A stretch of DNA of 64,000 bases from M0103 sp040386155 (lineage in GTDB: Bacteria; Bacteroidota; Bacteroidia; Flavobacteriales_D; Crocinitomicaceae). Positions 7,754-15,012 of the stretch are shown here, piece by piece. A program made the position numbers and the translations under genes. The notes beneath the pieces are model-generated. The model searched no databases. It was not told the DNA's origin and saw only the letters and a list, made by a program, of their open reading frames with translations. Every line of letters begins with the position of its first letter. Position 1 is the stretch's first letter. The stretch covers positions 372,001 through 436,000 of the forward strand of contig JAZKFZ010000003.1 of the NCBI GenBank assembly GCA_040386155.1, read 5' to 3'.

Positions 7754-8922
7754 TAATCTACTTGAATGATAAGTCCTTTTAAATATTCGCCTTCTGCATG
7801 AAAAGCATTAATTGGATGATCGCACGGCTGGTGCAACTGTTCTAAAATGGTGACATTTCTGCCAGATTCAATTGCTGCGGCGATAATAGTATGTGTGAAG
7901 AGTTGCTTGTCCACCACCTGTGAGCAAGAAAATGTAAAAATGATTCCTCCTGGTTTTATTTGACGGATGGCATGTGCATTTAACCGTTTGTATCCTTGAA
8001 TTGCCTTGTGTCGCTTGTCGCGGTGTTTTGCAAATGCTGGCGGATCCAAGACAATAATATCGTAATCCTCTTTCAAATCCTTCATGTATTCCATTGCATC
8101 TGCAACTATCGATTCATGCTTGCTTTCAAATTGATTGAGTGCAACATTTTGATCCGTTAGTAAAATCGCTTTTTTGGAGCTATCTAGTGAATGCACCAAT
8201 TTAGCGCCATTGTCCATAGCTAATAAGCTGAATCCACCAGAGTAACAAAAAGTATTTAGTATTTTTTTCCCCTTAGAATATTGTCCTAACTTGAAACGAT
8301 TTTCTCGTTGATCGATAAAGAAACCAGTTTTTTGTCCGGTAATCCAATCGATATTAAGTTTTACACCATTTTCTAAAGCAAGGTGAGGTACTTCGCAGCT
8401 TCCAAACAAAAATCCATCTTTTCCTTCCGCTCTTTCAGGCAAGGTATCAGATGATTTTGCATAGATTGCTTGCAGTTGCTTGCCAAGCACATTAATTAAT
8501 GCATTCTTTATGAATTCAAGCGTTTGAAACATACCAATACTGTGACATTGCACTACACACACACCAGCATAAAAATCGATGATTAGACCAGGTAATAAAT
8601 CGCCTTCTCCGTGTATCAATCGAAAAATGTTGTTGTCTTTTCGAAGTAAATTCATTGACTTACGTAGTTCAAAAGCACGTGAAATTACCTTATCAAAAAA
8701 TGCTTGATTAATTGCTACATCCTCAAAACTCAAAACCCGCACTGCGATGGTTGCATGCTGAAAATGACCCAAGGCCAAAAACTCACTTTTGTTATTAACA
8801 ACCCGCACTAAATCACCATCTTGCAATTCGTCATCAACCATATCGATGGCGCCAGAAAATATCCAAGGGTGACGACGCGCAGCCGAAATATCTTTTCCTT
8901 TATGTAATTGTATTGTTTTCAA
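7753..8922 (-). CDS. RlmI-like class I SAM-dependent rRNA methyltransferase
   Basis: Likely methylates a cytosine in 23S rRNA. An N-terminal PUA-like domain (residues 1 to about 75, with ARRHPWIFSGAI) precedes an EEHEE-type insert and a Rossmann methyltransferase domain: TGQKTGFFIDQREN (195-208), SAM motif NTFCYSGGFSLLA (223-235), DPPAF (293-297) and Cys333 in FSCSQ. The 389 residues match the RlmI/COG1092 family. The start is a TTG at 8920-8922: no ATG lies in frame before an upstream stop, and a TAnnTTTG box sits about 20 bases upstream. Exact target base is inferred from the family. Confidence 0.85.
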   Translation of the reverse strand: MKTIQLHKGKDISAARRHPWIFSGAIDMVDDELQDGDLVRVVNNKSEFLALGHFQHATIAVRVLSFEDVAINQAFFDKVISRAFELRKSMNLLRKDNNIFRLIHGEGDLLPGLIIDFYAGVCVVQCHSIGMFQTLEFIKNALINVLGKQLQAIYAKSSDTLPERAEGKDGFLFGSCEVPHLALENGVKLNIDWITGQKTGFFIDQRENRFKLGQYSKGKKILNTFCYSGGFSLLAMDNGAKLVHSLDSSKKAILLTDQNVALNQFESKHESIVADAMEYMKDLKEDYDIIVLDPPAFAKHRDKRHKAIQGYKRLNAHAIRQIKPGGIIFTFSCSQVVDKQLFTHTIIAAAIESGRNVTILEQLHQPCDHPINAFHAEGEYLKGLIIQVD

Positions 8923-8942
8923 GTTGGAATTTATTTGAAGTG

Positions 8943-8950
8943 CAAAAGTA
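8943..8950 (-). promoter_or_regulatory. -7 box upstream of the RlmI-like gene
   Basis: Reads TACTTTTG on the minus strand. A TTG lies 22 bases further upstream (8973-8975), slightly outside the usual spacing. The predicted leader is about 14 bases and supports the TTG start codon. Confidence 0.5.
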
Positions 8951-8990
8951 GTTTATTAATAATTGCAAATTGCAATTTGTGGATGGGATT

Positions 8991-9026
8991 CGTTTCCCCC
9001 TTTGGAGGGGGATTAAGGGGGAGGAT
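8991..9026. repeat. Left 36-bp inverted repeat of the DUF559 unit
   Basis: Exact reverse complement of 9438-9473. The run CCCCC-TTTGG-AGGGGG makes an internal hairpin, so each end can fold alone or the two ends can pair with each other. Confidence 0.95.
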
Positions 9027-9400
9027 TATCGTGTTTCTCCTGTCAAGCTAATAATCGCATGCTCTATTTGCATCAACACTTGACTGGTACTTCGAAAAAC
9101 ATCTCCTTCTGAAAATCTTAAGATTGAATATCCAGCTTTTTCTAGCTTTTCTTGACGATATCTATCATATTCTCCTTTCGTCAAATGAGAGCTTCCATCG
9201 ATTTCAATGATTAGCCCAATTTCCTGAGCAAAAAAATCAACAATGAAATTCAATATAGGTCGCTGTCTCTTAAATCCTACACCAAGCTTTTTTGCTTTAA
9301 TTGATTTCCAAAGGTGACGTTCAGCTCTGGAACTACTTTCGGTTCGTAATTCGGAAGCAAAGTGTTTGAGATTTGTATTGTAGTGATTATTTGTAAGCAT
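9026..9400 (-). CDS. DUF559 / Vsr-like endonuclease domain protein
   Basis: A 124-residue protein of the DUF559 family, related to the Vsr mismatch endonuclease and the PD-(D/E)XK fold. The conserved pattern is present: an N-terminal Arg/Glu pair with ERHLWKSIKAKK, then FKRQRPILNFIVDFF, the acidic stretch IIEIDGSSH and a C-terminal ILRFSEGDV. The open frame reaches 9481, but the first 27 codons would translate the inverted repeat into a Gly/Arg-rich stretch, so the ATG at 9398-9400 is preferred. Nuclease activity is inferred from the fold; the role is unknown. The gene ends inside the left repeat. Confidence 0.8.
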   Translation of the reverse strand: MLTNNHYNTNLKHFASELRTESSSRAERHLWKSIKAKKLGVGFKRQRPILNFIVDFFAQEIGLIIEIDGSSHLTKGEYDRYRQEKLEKAGYSILRFSEGDVFRSTSQVLMQIEHAIISLTGETR

Positions 9401-9437
9401 ATATTGAAGATACGAATTAAAAGCTAGATTGTGAATT

Positions 9438-9473
9438 ATCCTCCCCCTTAATCCCCCTCCAAAGGGGGAAACG
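9438..9473. repeat. Right 36-bp inverted repeat of the DUF559 unit
   Basis: Exact reverse complement of 8991-9026. Imperfect pairing continues outward to about 9484 (CG.ATCC.ATC shared with the flank of the left copy). Confidence 0.95.
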
Positions 9474-9491
9474 CGATCCATCTTCGTTTAC

Positions 9492-9523
9492 TTTGCGGTT
9501 AATTAAAGAAATGTGTAATTTTG
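9492..9523 (+). promoter_or_regulatory. Complete Bacteroidota promoter
   Basis: TTTG (9492-9495), 20-base spacer, TAATTTTG (9516-9523). A transcript would start near 9530, only about nine bases before the ATG at 9539, and this rules out the upstream TTG at 9521 as a start codon. Confidence 0.75.
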
Positions 9524-9538
9524 AAAAAAAAGAAAATC

Positions 9539-9967
9539 ATGGCTTGCATTTTACACGTATACCTTCTTAATGATTTGTATTCTCAAAAAGAGGCAGATTT
9601 AAATCACGGGGGAAAAGAAACCGAAGATAATAGAAAGTATTTGTGGGAAGACGAAATGCGAATCAGTGGCACTGTGACTTCTGTGGTAGAAATAGAGTCT
9701 GCAACTTATCCTTTGCGCGGTATTGCACCGGATGGAACTGAGTTTTCACATGATGTAGCGATGATGCAACTTGTGGAGATTAAAACGGATGAATCTCCCG
9801 TTGTTTATATTGGGGCTTCTGCTTCGATGGTGGAAAAATGCTACATTGATAATGTTGATAACGAGTACAGCATTCGTCTATACTTGAAAGATGATGAGCC
9901 TCATGCCAATCCTATTCCAGGAATTTATATAGCAAGCAAGGAGTTTCCGAAGGAGCTGGCAAACTAA
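9539..9967 (+). CDS. Hypothetical protein, 142 residues
   Basis: I do not recognise a family. The protein is soluble and acidic, with no signal peptide once the ATG at 9539 is taken as start. An earlier in-frame TTG at 9521 lies inside the promoter -7 box and is rejected. The central part (about residues 40-125) alternates hydrophobic and polar residues in short segments such as ISGTVTSVVEIES and VVYIGASASMVEK, suggesting a small beta-rich domain. It stands alone, with a complete promoter upstream and a complex inverted repeat downstream. Its position directly beside the DUF559 unit is probably coincidental. Confidence 0.65.
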   Translation: MACILHVYLLNDLYSQKEADLNHGGKETEDNRKYLWEDEMRISGTVTSVVEIESATYPLRGIAPDGTEFSHDVAMMQLVEIKTDESPVVYIGASASMVEKCYIDNVDNEYSIRLYLKDDEPHANPIPGIYIASKEFPKELAN

Positions 9968-9983
9968 TTTTAGATTTTAGATT

Positions 9984-10090
9984 GTTTAGCGGGACTTCGA
10001 TACACCTCCTTCGTCGGCACTCAGTCACCGCTAAACATGCGACTTAAATCGCTGACTGAGTATTCCGAATACTTTCGGAATGTATCGAAG
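9984..10090. repeat. Nested intergenic inverted-repeat element
   Basis: The 221-base gap after the hypothetical gene holds several exact inverted pairs: GTTTAGCG (9984-9991) with CGCTAAAC (10029-10036); CTTCGATACA (9995-10004) with TGTATCGAAG (10081-10090); ACTCAGTCA (10019-10027) with TGACTGAGT (10053-10061); and a hairpin TTCCGAA-TACT-TTCGGAA (10063-10080). Similar 'cttcgataca...actcagtca' elements are familiar to me from flavobacterial intergenic regions. It may act as a terminator between two genes converging on it, or be a non-autonomous repeat. No T tract follows a stem. Confidence 0.7.
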
Positions 10091-10188
10091 GCAGGGATTG
10101 AGAATAAATGAACAACTCTACAAGTTCATCCATCTGTGAATTCTGTGTTTGCTCTGTGATAAAACACCCTCATTCTCCGCTCTCACTT

Positions 10189-10752
10189 TCAGAAAGAAAC
10201 TCCCTCCATCAATCCCACCAAGTTATCATTTTTCATAGAAACTCCTCTGTTTTTCAAGTTTACGTTGGTGATAGGAGGTAAGTCCTCATCGGAAGGTCGA
10301 TTGCCAAACAGTTCTACGGAAGGATTGGATTGAGTTTGTACCGGAACAGCACGTTCTTGAACGGTTCTGTATGCAATAACAGTATCGATCTGTTTTTCTT
10401 TTAAGTAGATAGTATCTGCAGTGAGGTACACAGGCTTTTCGAGCGTTTGAAAAACAATGGTTTCTTTGCGGAAAAGCAAAAAGGTGATGATTGCTGCGGC
10501 TGCTGCAGAACTCAATGGAACTAGCACCAGGCGCAAACGACTCGGAGTTGCAACGGGCAATACCAAGGGCTTCGGCTCAGGAATGCTATAAAGCGTTTTA
10601 CTTTCCATGAGAACAGAATGTACTTGATCAAATGCTTCTTGTGAACTGTATTTCTCTACAAAAACTTGTTCTTCAGTACTTAATGCTGAAAAAGCTCCTT
10701 TCTCTTGCAGCTTCAATAGTTGTTCCTGCTCTTTGTTCAATGGTGTTTCCAT
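10189..10752 (-). CDS. Putative single-pass membrane anti-sigma factor
   Basis: A 187-residue protein with an N-terminal cytoplasmic region of about 73 residues, one hydrophobic segment at about 74-93 (LVLVPLSSAAAAAIITFLLF) and a periplasmic tail rich in polar residues. It starts 1 base after the ECF sigma gene ends. This size, topology and position are those of membrane anti-sigma proteins, which hold the sigma factor inactive at the membrane until a signal arrives. No zinc-binding HxxxCxxC motif is seen, so it is not a ZAS-type protein. The call is inference from context. Confidence 0.55.
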   Translation of the reverse strand: METPLNKEQEQLLKLQEKGAFSALSTEEQVFVEKYSSQEAFDQVHSVLMESKTLYSIPEPKPLVLPVATPSRLRLVLVPLSSAAAAAIITFLLFRKETIVFQTLEKPVYLTADTIYLKEKQIDTVIAYRTVQERAVPVQTQSNPSVELFGNRPSDEDLPPITNVNLKNRGVSMKNDNLVGLMEGVSF

Positions 10753-10753
10753 C

Positions 10754-11353
10754 TTAATGTAATTTAAAGTGTTGTTCCCCTTTTTCGGGAGTAAATTCGT
10801 TCAGTGCTAGTGTAATCTTTTTGGTGGCGTAGAAAATGCGTGATTTCACCGTACCTTCATTCACCTGCAAAATCTCTGCAATTTCTTTCACACTCATTTC
10901 TTCCATGAATCGCAAGACAAAAGCTATGCGGTGATGTTCTTCTAAATTTTCAACCGCCCCTTTCAGTGTGTTCCGAAAAACTTCCTTATCGAGGCGATTG
11001 TCTGAAAATTCTGTGTGTAATTCAAAAACCTTACTTCCTTCTTCCAGATCATCATGTTGTTGACTTCGAAAAGAAGTTTTCACCATATTGCTGGCAATGG
11101 TAAACATCCAGGTGTAAAATCGTTTTGAGGGATCAAACAAATGGTGTTTTTCCAAGATACGTAAGAATACATCCTGCACCAAATCTTGTGACTTCTCTTC
11201 ATCGCCTCGCGTCATGCGGATGAAAAAGCCAAGTACTTTTTTACTGTACCTGGCATGAAGTTCCGTCAAGGCTTCATTGCACCTTCGCGAAGAAAGTAAT
11301 TGCATCAAACCCTCGTCTGAAAAAGTAGTTATGTCCTTTTTTAGTCCGAACAT
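10754..11353 (-). CDS. ECF-type RNA polymerase sigma factor
   Basis: A 199-residue sigma-70 family protein with only regions 2 and 4. Region 2 covers about residues 25-95 (FFIRMTRGDEEKSQDLVQDVFLRI and the RFYTWMFTIASNMV core of 2.3/2.4), and region 4 covers about 130-185, with the helix-turn-helix MSVKEIAEILQVNEGTVKSR. It lies 1 base after the upstream secreted protein gene and 1 base before the candidate anti-sigma gene, forming a tight three-gene operon. Its target promoters cannot be read from the sequence. Confidence 0.92.
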   Translation of the reverse strand: MFGLKKDITTFSDEGLMQLLSSRRCNEALTELHARYSKKVLGFFIRMTRGDEEKSQDLVQDVFLRILEKHHLFDPSKRFYTWMFTIASNMVKTSFRSQQHDDLEEGSKVFELHTEFSDNRLDKEVFRNTLKGAVENLEEHHRIAFVLRFMEEMSVKEIAEILQVNEGTVKSRIFYATKKITLALNEFTPEKGEQHFKLH

Positions 11354-11354
11354 T

Positions 11355-12491
11355 TTACTCGTTCATTGCTTTTTGAATGTCTTCTTCCATGTGCAATTCT
11401 TTTCCGATTGCTTCAATCAAACCATTGTAGAAGGTAATTCCTTCCAAATCATCTGCAGTTTTTGCGTGTTGATACAACTTGATCAATCCTGGAATATACA
11501 TGTGCTTAATGCGTGAATTCAAATCGCCATAGCTGTAGGAGAAGTTTTTTGTCAAATGATCAATCAAAAAGCGTTTCTCAAAATTGCGTTTAATCACTGC
11601 AATATTCTCCACATCTTTCGTGCTGTAAATATAGGTCAAGCCAGTAAGGTACAGATTGTCATTCAAAGTGCTGTCATTAAATTGCTCGATTGCTGAAACG
11701 GAAACGTGTACAGGAATTTTTGCCTCATTGTTACAAATGTGTTCAAATAGCAATAGTGTATAGTCAGTATTTTCAGGAATTGAGAATGACGTAAGTCCCT
11801 TTTCCTTAAACAATTTCGCACGATAGTCATCCAACAAAATCATCGAAGTGTTCATCACCATTACATCTTTGCGATAATTCATGGCTTCTTGCACAATCCA
11901 CAAAGCGTAAGTATCATTATCACCAGCTGAGAAAACGATTCCATTCTCAGAAACCTCTGTTAGAACATTATACGCCCAGGCTAAAGCTCCTGAAGGCATG
12001 CGATTGATTTCATAAATCTTCTTTGCCACATCAGAGAACAGCTTTTTATCTCGTTTGATCTCCGCATTGATTAGCATATCCAACAAAACACGAGGATCGT
12101 CTTTCTTCAATTCGTAGGCTTTCACCAAGTACTTTTCATTGCCATTTCCTATGCCAGTATTCCACGACATGATGAAATTTCCTTCAAAACTATTGGGCAC
12201 GGCTGCGTATGCATCTTTTGCAATTTTGTCGCAGAGTGCGCTGTACTTCATTTGCTCGTCCTTATTTTCATAACTACAGTTTCGAAGCGCTCGCACAGCA
12301 CTGTAATAGTTTATCCATGCCTCAGCATTTTTTCGATTCTTTTCCGTGTCTTTTCCCCACAATTCTTGCTGTGTTTTGTACCATTCTACATCACGCCATT
12401 CTACAATTACACTGTGCACCGTTTCTTTTTGTTGTGCCATTGCTCCACTCGCTAGGAACAAACATACCATACAACCGATTAATTTTTTCAT
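11355..12491 (-). CDS. Secreted protein with a DUF2723-like soluble domain
   Basis: A 378-residue protein with a signal peptide (MKKLIGCMVCLFLASGAMAQ, cleavage near 19-20). The first half is helical and TPR-like. The middle contains GIVFSAGDNDTYALWIVQEA followed by a segment of the type 'RKDV.V.NTS.L..D'. This resembles the soluble region that follows the membrane domain in Bacteroidota DUF2723 proteins, where the pattern is 'F..GDNDT.PLWY.QEVEG.R.DV.VVN.SLL'. Here the domain stands alone without the membrane glycosyltransferase part. It is the first gene of the sigma/anti-sigma operon, so it may be a periplasmic sensor or effector; that role is inference. Confidence 0.6.
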   Translation of the reverse strand: MKKLIGCMVCLFLASGAMAQQKETVHSVIVEWRDVEWYKTQQELWGKDTEKNRKNAEAWINYYSAVRALRNCSYENKDEQMKYSALCDKIAKDAYAAVPNSFEGNFIMSWNTGIGNGNEKYLVKAYELKKDDPRVLLDMLINAEIKRDKKLFSDVAKKIYEINRMPSGALAWAYNVLTEVSENGIVFSAGDNDTYALWIVQEAMNYRKDVMVMNTSMILLDDYRAKLFKEKGLTSFSIPENTDYTLLLFEHICNNEAKIPVHVSVSAIEQFNDSTLNDNLYLTGLTYIYSTKDVENIAVIKRNFEKRFLIDHLTKNFSYSYGDLNSRIKHMYIPGLIKLYQHAKTADDLEGITFYNGLIEAIGKELHMEEDIQKAMNE

Positions 12492-12701
12492 CTTTTTAAA
12501 TTTGTAAACAAGCGGTGCACCAACCCATTTTAGTTAAACCTCAAAAGTATTACTCAGAACGATTAGAAACGTTCACGGAGATGTGAAAAAAGATTAAAGT
12601 TTCGGCATTTTGGCTCACTGCCTGTTTTCATTCATTTGTAACTGATCAGTAAAACAACAAAAGCTTAATTCACTCTTAAAATCCTATTTCAAAAAAACTA
12701 C

Positions 12702-12709
12702 TACCTTTG
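12702..12709 (+). promoter_or_regulatory. -7 box upstream of the PAS-SpoIIE gene
   Basis: TACCTTTG, a full TAnnTTTG match 121 bases before the start codon. The -33 region is poor. It implies an unusually long leader that includes the possible short peptide and hairpin described nearby. Confidence 0.5.
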
Positions 12710-12713
12710 TTCC

Positions 12714-12764
12714 ATGAGAATTTATAAAAATTATTGGCGTCCGATGCATTGCTGGTTCTGTTGA
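12714..12764 (+). CDS. Possible 16-residue leader peptide
   Basis: A short frame encodes MRIYKNYWRPMHCWFC, with two Trp, two Cys and two Tyr in 16 codons, unusual for AT-rich intergenic DNA. It begins only five bases after a -7 box. Downstream lie a hairpin (12785-12802, seven pairs with one G-T) and eight T (12811-12818), an arrangement reminiscent of attenuator leaders. No conservation evidence is available here and the start may lie upstream of the true transcript start, so this is a candidate only. Confidence 0.25.
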   Translation: MRIYKNYWRPMHCWFC

Positions 12765-12830
12765 ACTACTGAATGAAATCAACTAAAGGTTTACAAGCCT
12801 TTGTCACCAATTTTTTTTATACAATACAAA

Positions 12831-13988
12831 ATGCTCAATTATTTCCAAGAAGTCTTAACGCAAACATCTGTCATTTACCTGGTTTTAGATCCCTCAGGTA
12901 AGGTTATTTTCGTTTCGCCAGCACTTCAACAAATTCTAGGTCTCAATCCTGCTGCCACCATCGGCAAAAATTGGTTCGAAATTACACGTAATAACATTAG
13001 CGACCAATTGGCAGTGAAGAAGCGAATTTCCGATTTTATTCAATCGGATGAAAACACCTTACCTACGTATGTCACTCACTTGCAAGACGTGAATCAGAAT
13101 GATGTGCATATTCTTTGGAATACGATTAAAGCCTCTGATGGACAGTTGATTGGCACTGGTCAAGATATTACGCAAAAGGTAATTCAAGAAAAATTGATCA
13201 CCGATGTCAACAATTCGCTAAAAGAAGTAAATACGTACATGAAAGATAGTATCAATTATGCGGCTCGACTTCAAAAGGCGATTTTGAAAAATCCAGATGT
13301 GTTGCGGGAAGAATTTACTGATTTATCCATTTTTTACCGTCCAAAAGACGTTGTAAGTGGCGATATTTACTTTTATAGTACCACAAAAAAATACCAATAT
13401 ATTGCTGCAATTGATTGCACAGGGCATGGTGTTCCTGGCGCAATGCTTTCTTTAATTGCGAATACGCTTCTGCGGAATATTATCAAACGAAAAGGAGTTC
13501 ATTCAGTAAGTGAAATATTGAAAAAACTGGACAAAGAATTTATCAATTACCTCAATGAGAATAACTCTAGCTACGTAATTGCTGATGGCCTGGATATTGC
13601 CTTGATTCAAATCGATAAAGCAAAAAATTGTTACACCTTCGCTGGAGCTTTCCGACCGATGATTGTGTTGAATAATGGGGTTATTGAAGTTGTGAAAGCG
13701 AGTAAATATCCAATTGGGTTTTATGAAGATGTAGAGAAAACGTTTGAAGAGCACAAGCGACCAATAGTTGAAGGTGAAAGAATTGTACTTTTTTCAGATG
13801 GATTTCCAGACCAGTTTGGAGGCGAACGATCCAAGAAAATCAACCGAATTCGCTTTTTAGAGATGTTAGAATCGATTGACAGTAATTCAGGAATTGCCTA
13901 CGAACAAGCATTAAGATATCTTTTTGAAGGATGGAAAGGTACCAATGAGCAAACGGATGATGTCACTGTCATCTCCTTCAAAATCTAA
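12831..13988 (+). CDS. PAS domain - SpoIIE (PP2C-type) serine phosphatase
   Basis: A 385-residue cytoplasmic signalling protein. A PAS domain occupies about residues 1-120 (VIYLVLDPSGKVIFVSPALQ and WNTIKASDGQLIGTGQDIT). A short helical linker follows, and then a SpoIIE/PP2C phosphatase domain with the metal-binding aspartates in VVSGDIYFY, IDCTGHGVPGAML, LFSDGFPDQFGG and the terminal TDDVTVISFKI. Such proteins dephosphorylate anti-anti-sigma or STAS partners in response to a signal sensed by PAS; no STAS or kinase partner is adjacent. The ATG at 12831 is chosen over an in-frame TTG at 12801. Confidence 0.88.
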   Translation: MLNYFQEVLTQTSVIYLVLDPSGKVIFVSPALQQILGLNPAATIGKNWFEITRNNISDQLAVKKRISDFIQSDENTLPTYVTHLQDVNQNDVHILWNTIKASDGQLIGTGQDITQKVIQEKLITDVNNSLKEVNTYMKDSINYAARLQKAILKNPDVLREEFTDLSIFYRPKDVVSGDIYFYSTTKKYQYIAAIDCTGHGVPGAMLSLIANTLLRNIIKRKGVHSVSEILKKLDKEFINYLNENNSSYVIADGLDIALIQIDKAKNCYTFAGAFRPMIVLNNGVIEVVKASKYPIGFYEDVEKTFEEHKRPIVEGERIVLFSDGFPDQFGGERSKKINRIRFLEMLESIDSNSGIAYEQALRYLFEGWKGTNEQTDDVTVISFKI

Positions 13989-14053
13989 GCGTCATCAACA
14001 TTTGGATGTTTATCATTGAATAGTGCTGAAGAATTTTCCGTTAGCAATCACTG

Positions 14054-14061
14054 TATCTTTG
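14054..14061 (+). promoter_or_regulatory. -7 box upstream of the ABC ATPase gene
   Basis: TATCTTTG, a full match, 15 bases before the ATG at 14077. It places the transcript start near 14068 and argues against the in-frame GTG at 14023 as start codon. Confidence 0.55.
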
Positions 14062-14076
14062 CTAGAAACAAGAAAA

Positions 14077-15012
14077 ATGCTATCTGTTCAATCTGTTTCT
14101 CATGGCTACGATCGCTTAATTCTCTCCGAAATTAATTTTTCAGTGAAACAAGGAGAAATTGTGAGTATTGTTGGTAGAAGTGGTGCAGGAAAATCGACAT
14201 TGCTCAAGATTATTGCAGGTAAAATAATGCCTGAGAAAGGAGATGTGTTTTTGGAGATGGAGCAAGTTACAAAGCAACGTTTAATTGCAGGACATTCAGA
14301 AATTGGCTTGGTTAATCAGGATTTTAAGCTAGATGAATTTCATTCAGTGGAAGAAAATATTCGACTACAAATTCTTCATCTCAAAGATAAAATTCGCGAT
14401 AAATTTATCGAAGAATTATTGTCGCTGGTTGGATTGACAGCTTTGCGTTCTCAACAAGCTCGACTTCTAAGTGGTGGTGAGCAACAACGCTTGGCCATTG
14501 CACGAATGTTGGCGAAAGAACCAAAACTAATTTTATTGGATGAACCTTTTTCGCACCTCGATCAGTTATTGCGCAACAAGCTGATCAATTATTTATTGGA
14601 CTTAGTGCAAATTCGCAGTGTGTCGATCATTTTAGTGTCACATGATGGTGCTGAGGTCTTGGGCTTGTCGGATAAAGTATATTTTCTTAAAAACGGAAAA
14701 CTAAAATACAAAGGAACGCCCTTTAAGTTATATTATCACAGCAAAACACTAGAAGAAGGAAGAATGTTTGGTCCTTTGAATTCAGTGAAAATAGGAGAGA
14801 AGCGGATTCTTTTTCGCCCAGATGAATTTACGGAAGAGGTAGTTGGAAATGGAATTCATATGGATGTAGTTTTTGAAAAGAGTATCTTCAATGGAATTTT
14901 ATTTGAGAACCATTTTTTAACGTCCAACAAAGAAAAAGTAGTTTTGTATCAGTTTAATTCAATGAAAAATACAAGGACAATTTATGTTCAATTCAAAAAT
15001 AAGAAAGCTTAG
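14077..15012 (+). CDS. ABC transporter ATP-binding protein
   Basis: A 311-residue ATPase with Walker A GRSGAGKST (about residue 35), signature LSGGEQQRLAIARML, Walker B LILLDEP and the switch His in LVSHDGAEVLGLSD. The C-terminal 90 residues form a non-ATPase tail that ends in a beta-rich TOBE-like stretch, as in importer-type ATPases that act on sugars, metals or polyamines. No permease gene is adjacent, so the substrate is unknown. The last 29 bases overlap the YihY/BrkB gene, suggesting coupled translation. The ATG is chosen because a -7 box lies just upstream. Confidence 0.85.
   Translation: MLSVQSVSHGYDRLILSEINFSVKQGEIVSIVGRSGAGKSTLLKIIAGKIMPEKGDVFLEMEQVTKQRLIAGHSEIGLVNQDFKLDEFHSVEENIRLQILHLKDKIRDKFIEELLSLVGLTALRSQQARLLSGGEQQRLAIARMLAKEPKLILLDEPFSHLDQLLRNKLINYLLDLVQIRSVSIILVSHDGAEVLGLSDKVYFLKNGKLKYKGTPFKLYYHSKTLEEGRMFGPLNSVKIGEKRILFRPDEFTEEVVGNGIHMDVVFEKSIFNGILFENHFLTSNKEKVVLYQFNSMKNTRTIYVQFKNKKA

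Larger units (their letters stand above)
8981..9484 (-). mobile_element. DUF559 gene bounded by long inverted repeats (candidate mobile unit)
   Basis: A single-gene unit is bounded by a perfect 36-bp inverted repeat (8991-9026 versus 9438-9473) that extends imperfectly outward by about 10 bases on each side. Each copy contains an inner palindrome, seven bases TCCCCCT against AGGGGGA around TTGG. The stop codon of the nuclease gene begins inside the left repeat. I recall many Bacteroidota DUF559 genes framed by similar C-rich/G-rich repeats, which suggests a family of small transposable or repeat-associated units. No target duplication could be confirmed. Confidence 0.5.
12492..12830. other. 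Intergenic region between divergent genes (339 bases)
   Basis: It holds a TAnnTTTG-type box on the minus strand at 12542-12549 for the sigma operon, a plus-strand box TACCTTTG at 12702-12709, a possible 16-codon reading frame (12714-12764), a weak hairpin (12785-12802) and a run of eight T (12811-12818) just before the PAS-SpoIIE start codon. No RNA gene was recognised. Confidence 0.6.

Noticed and set aside
9401..9481. N-terminal extension of the DUF559 gene to the upstream ATG at 9481
   Set aside because: These 27 codons translate the inverted repeat into a Gly/Arg-rich stretch that is not part of the DUF559 domain; the ATG at 9400 gives the normal domain length.
14023..14076. GTG start for the ABC ATPase gene at 14023
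   Set aside because: A full -7 box (14054-14061) lies inside this extension, and the ATPase N-terminus is complete from the ATG at 14077.
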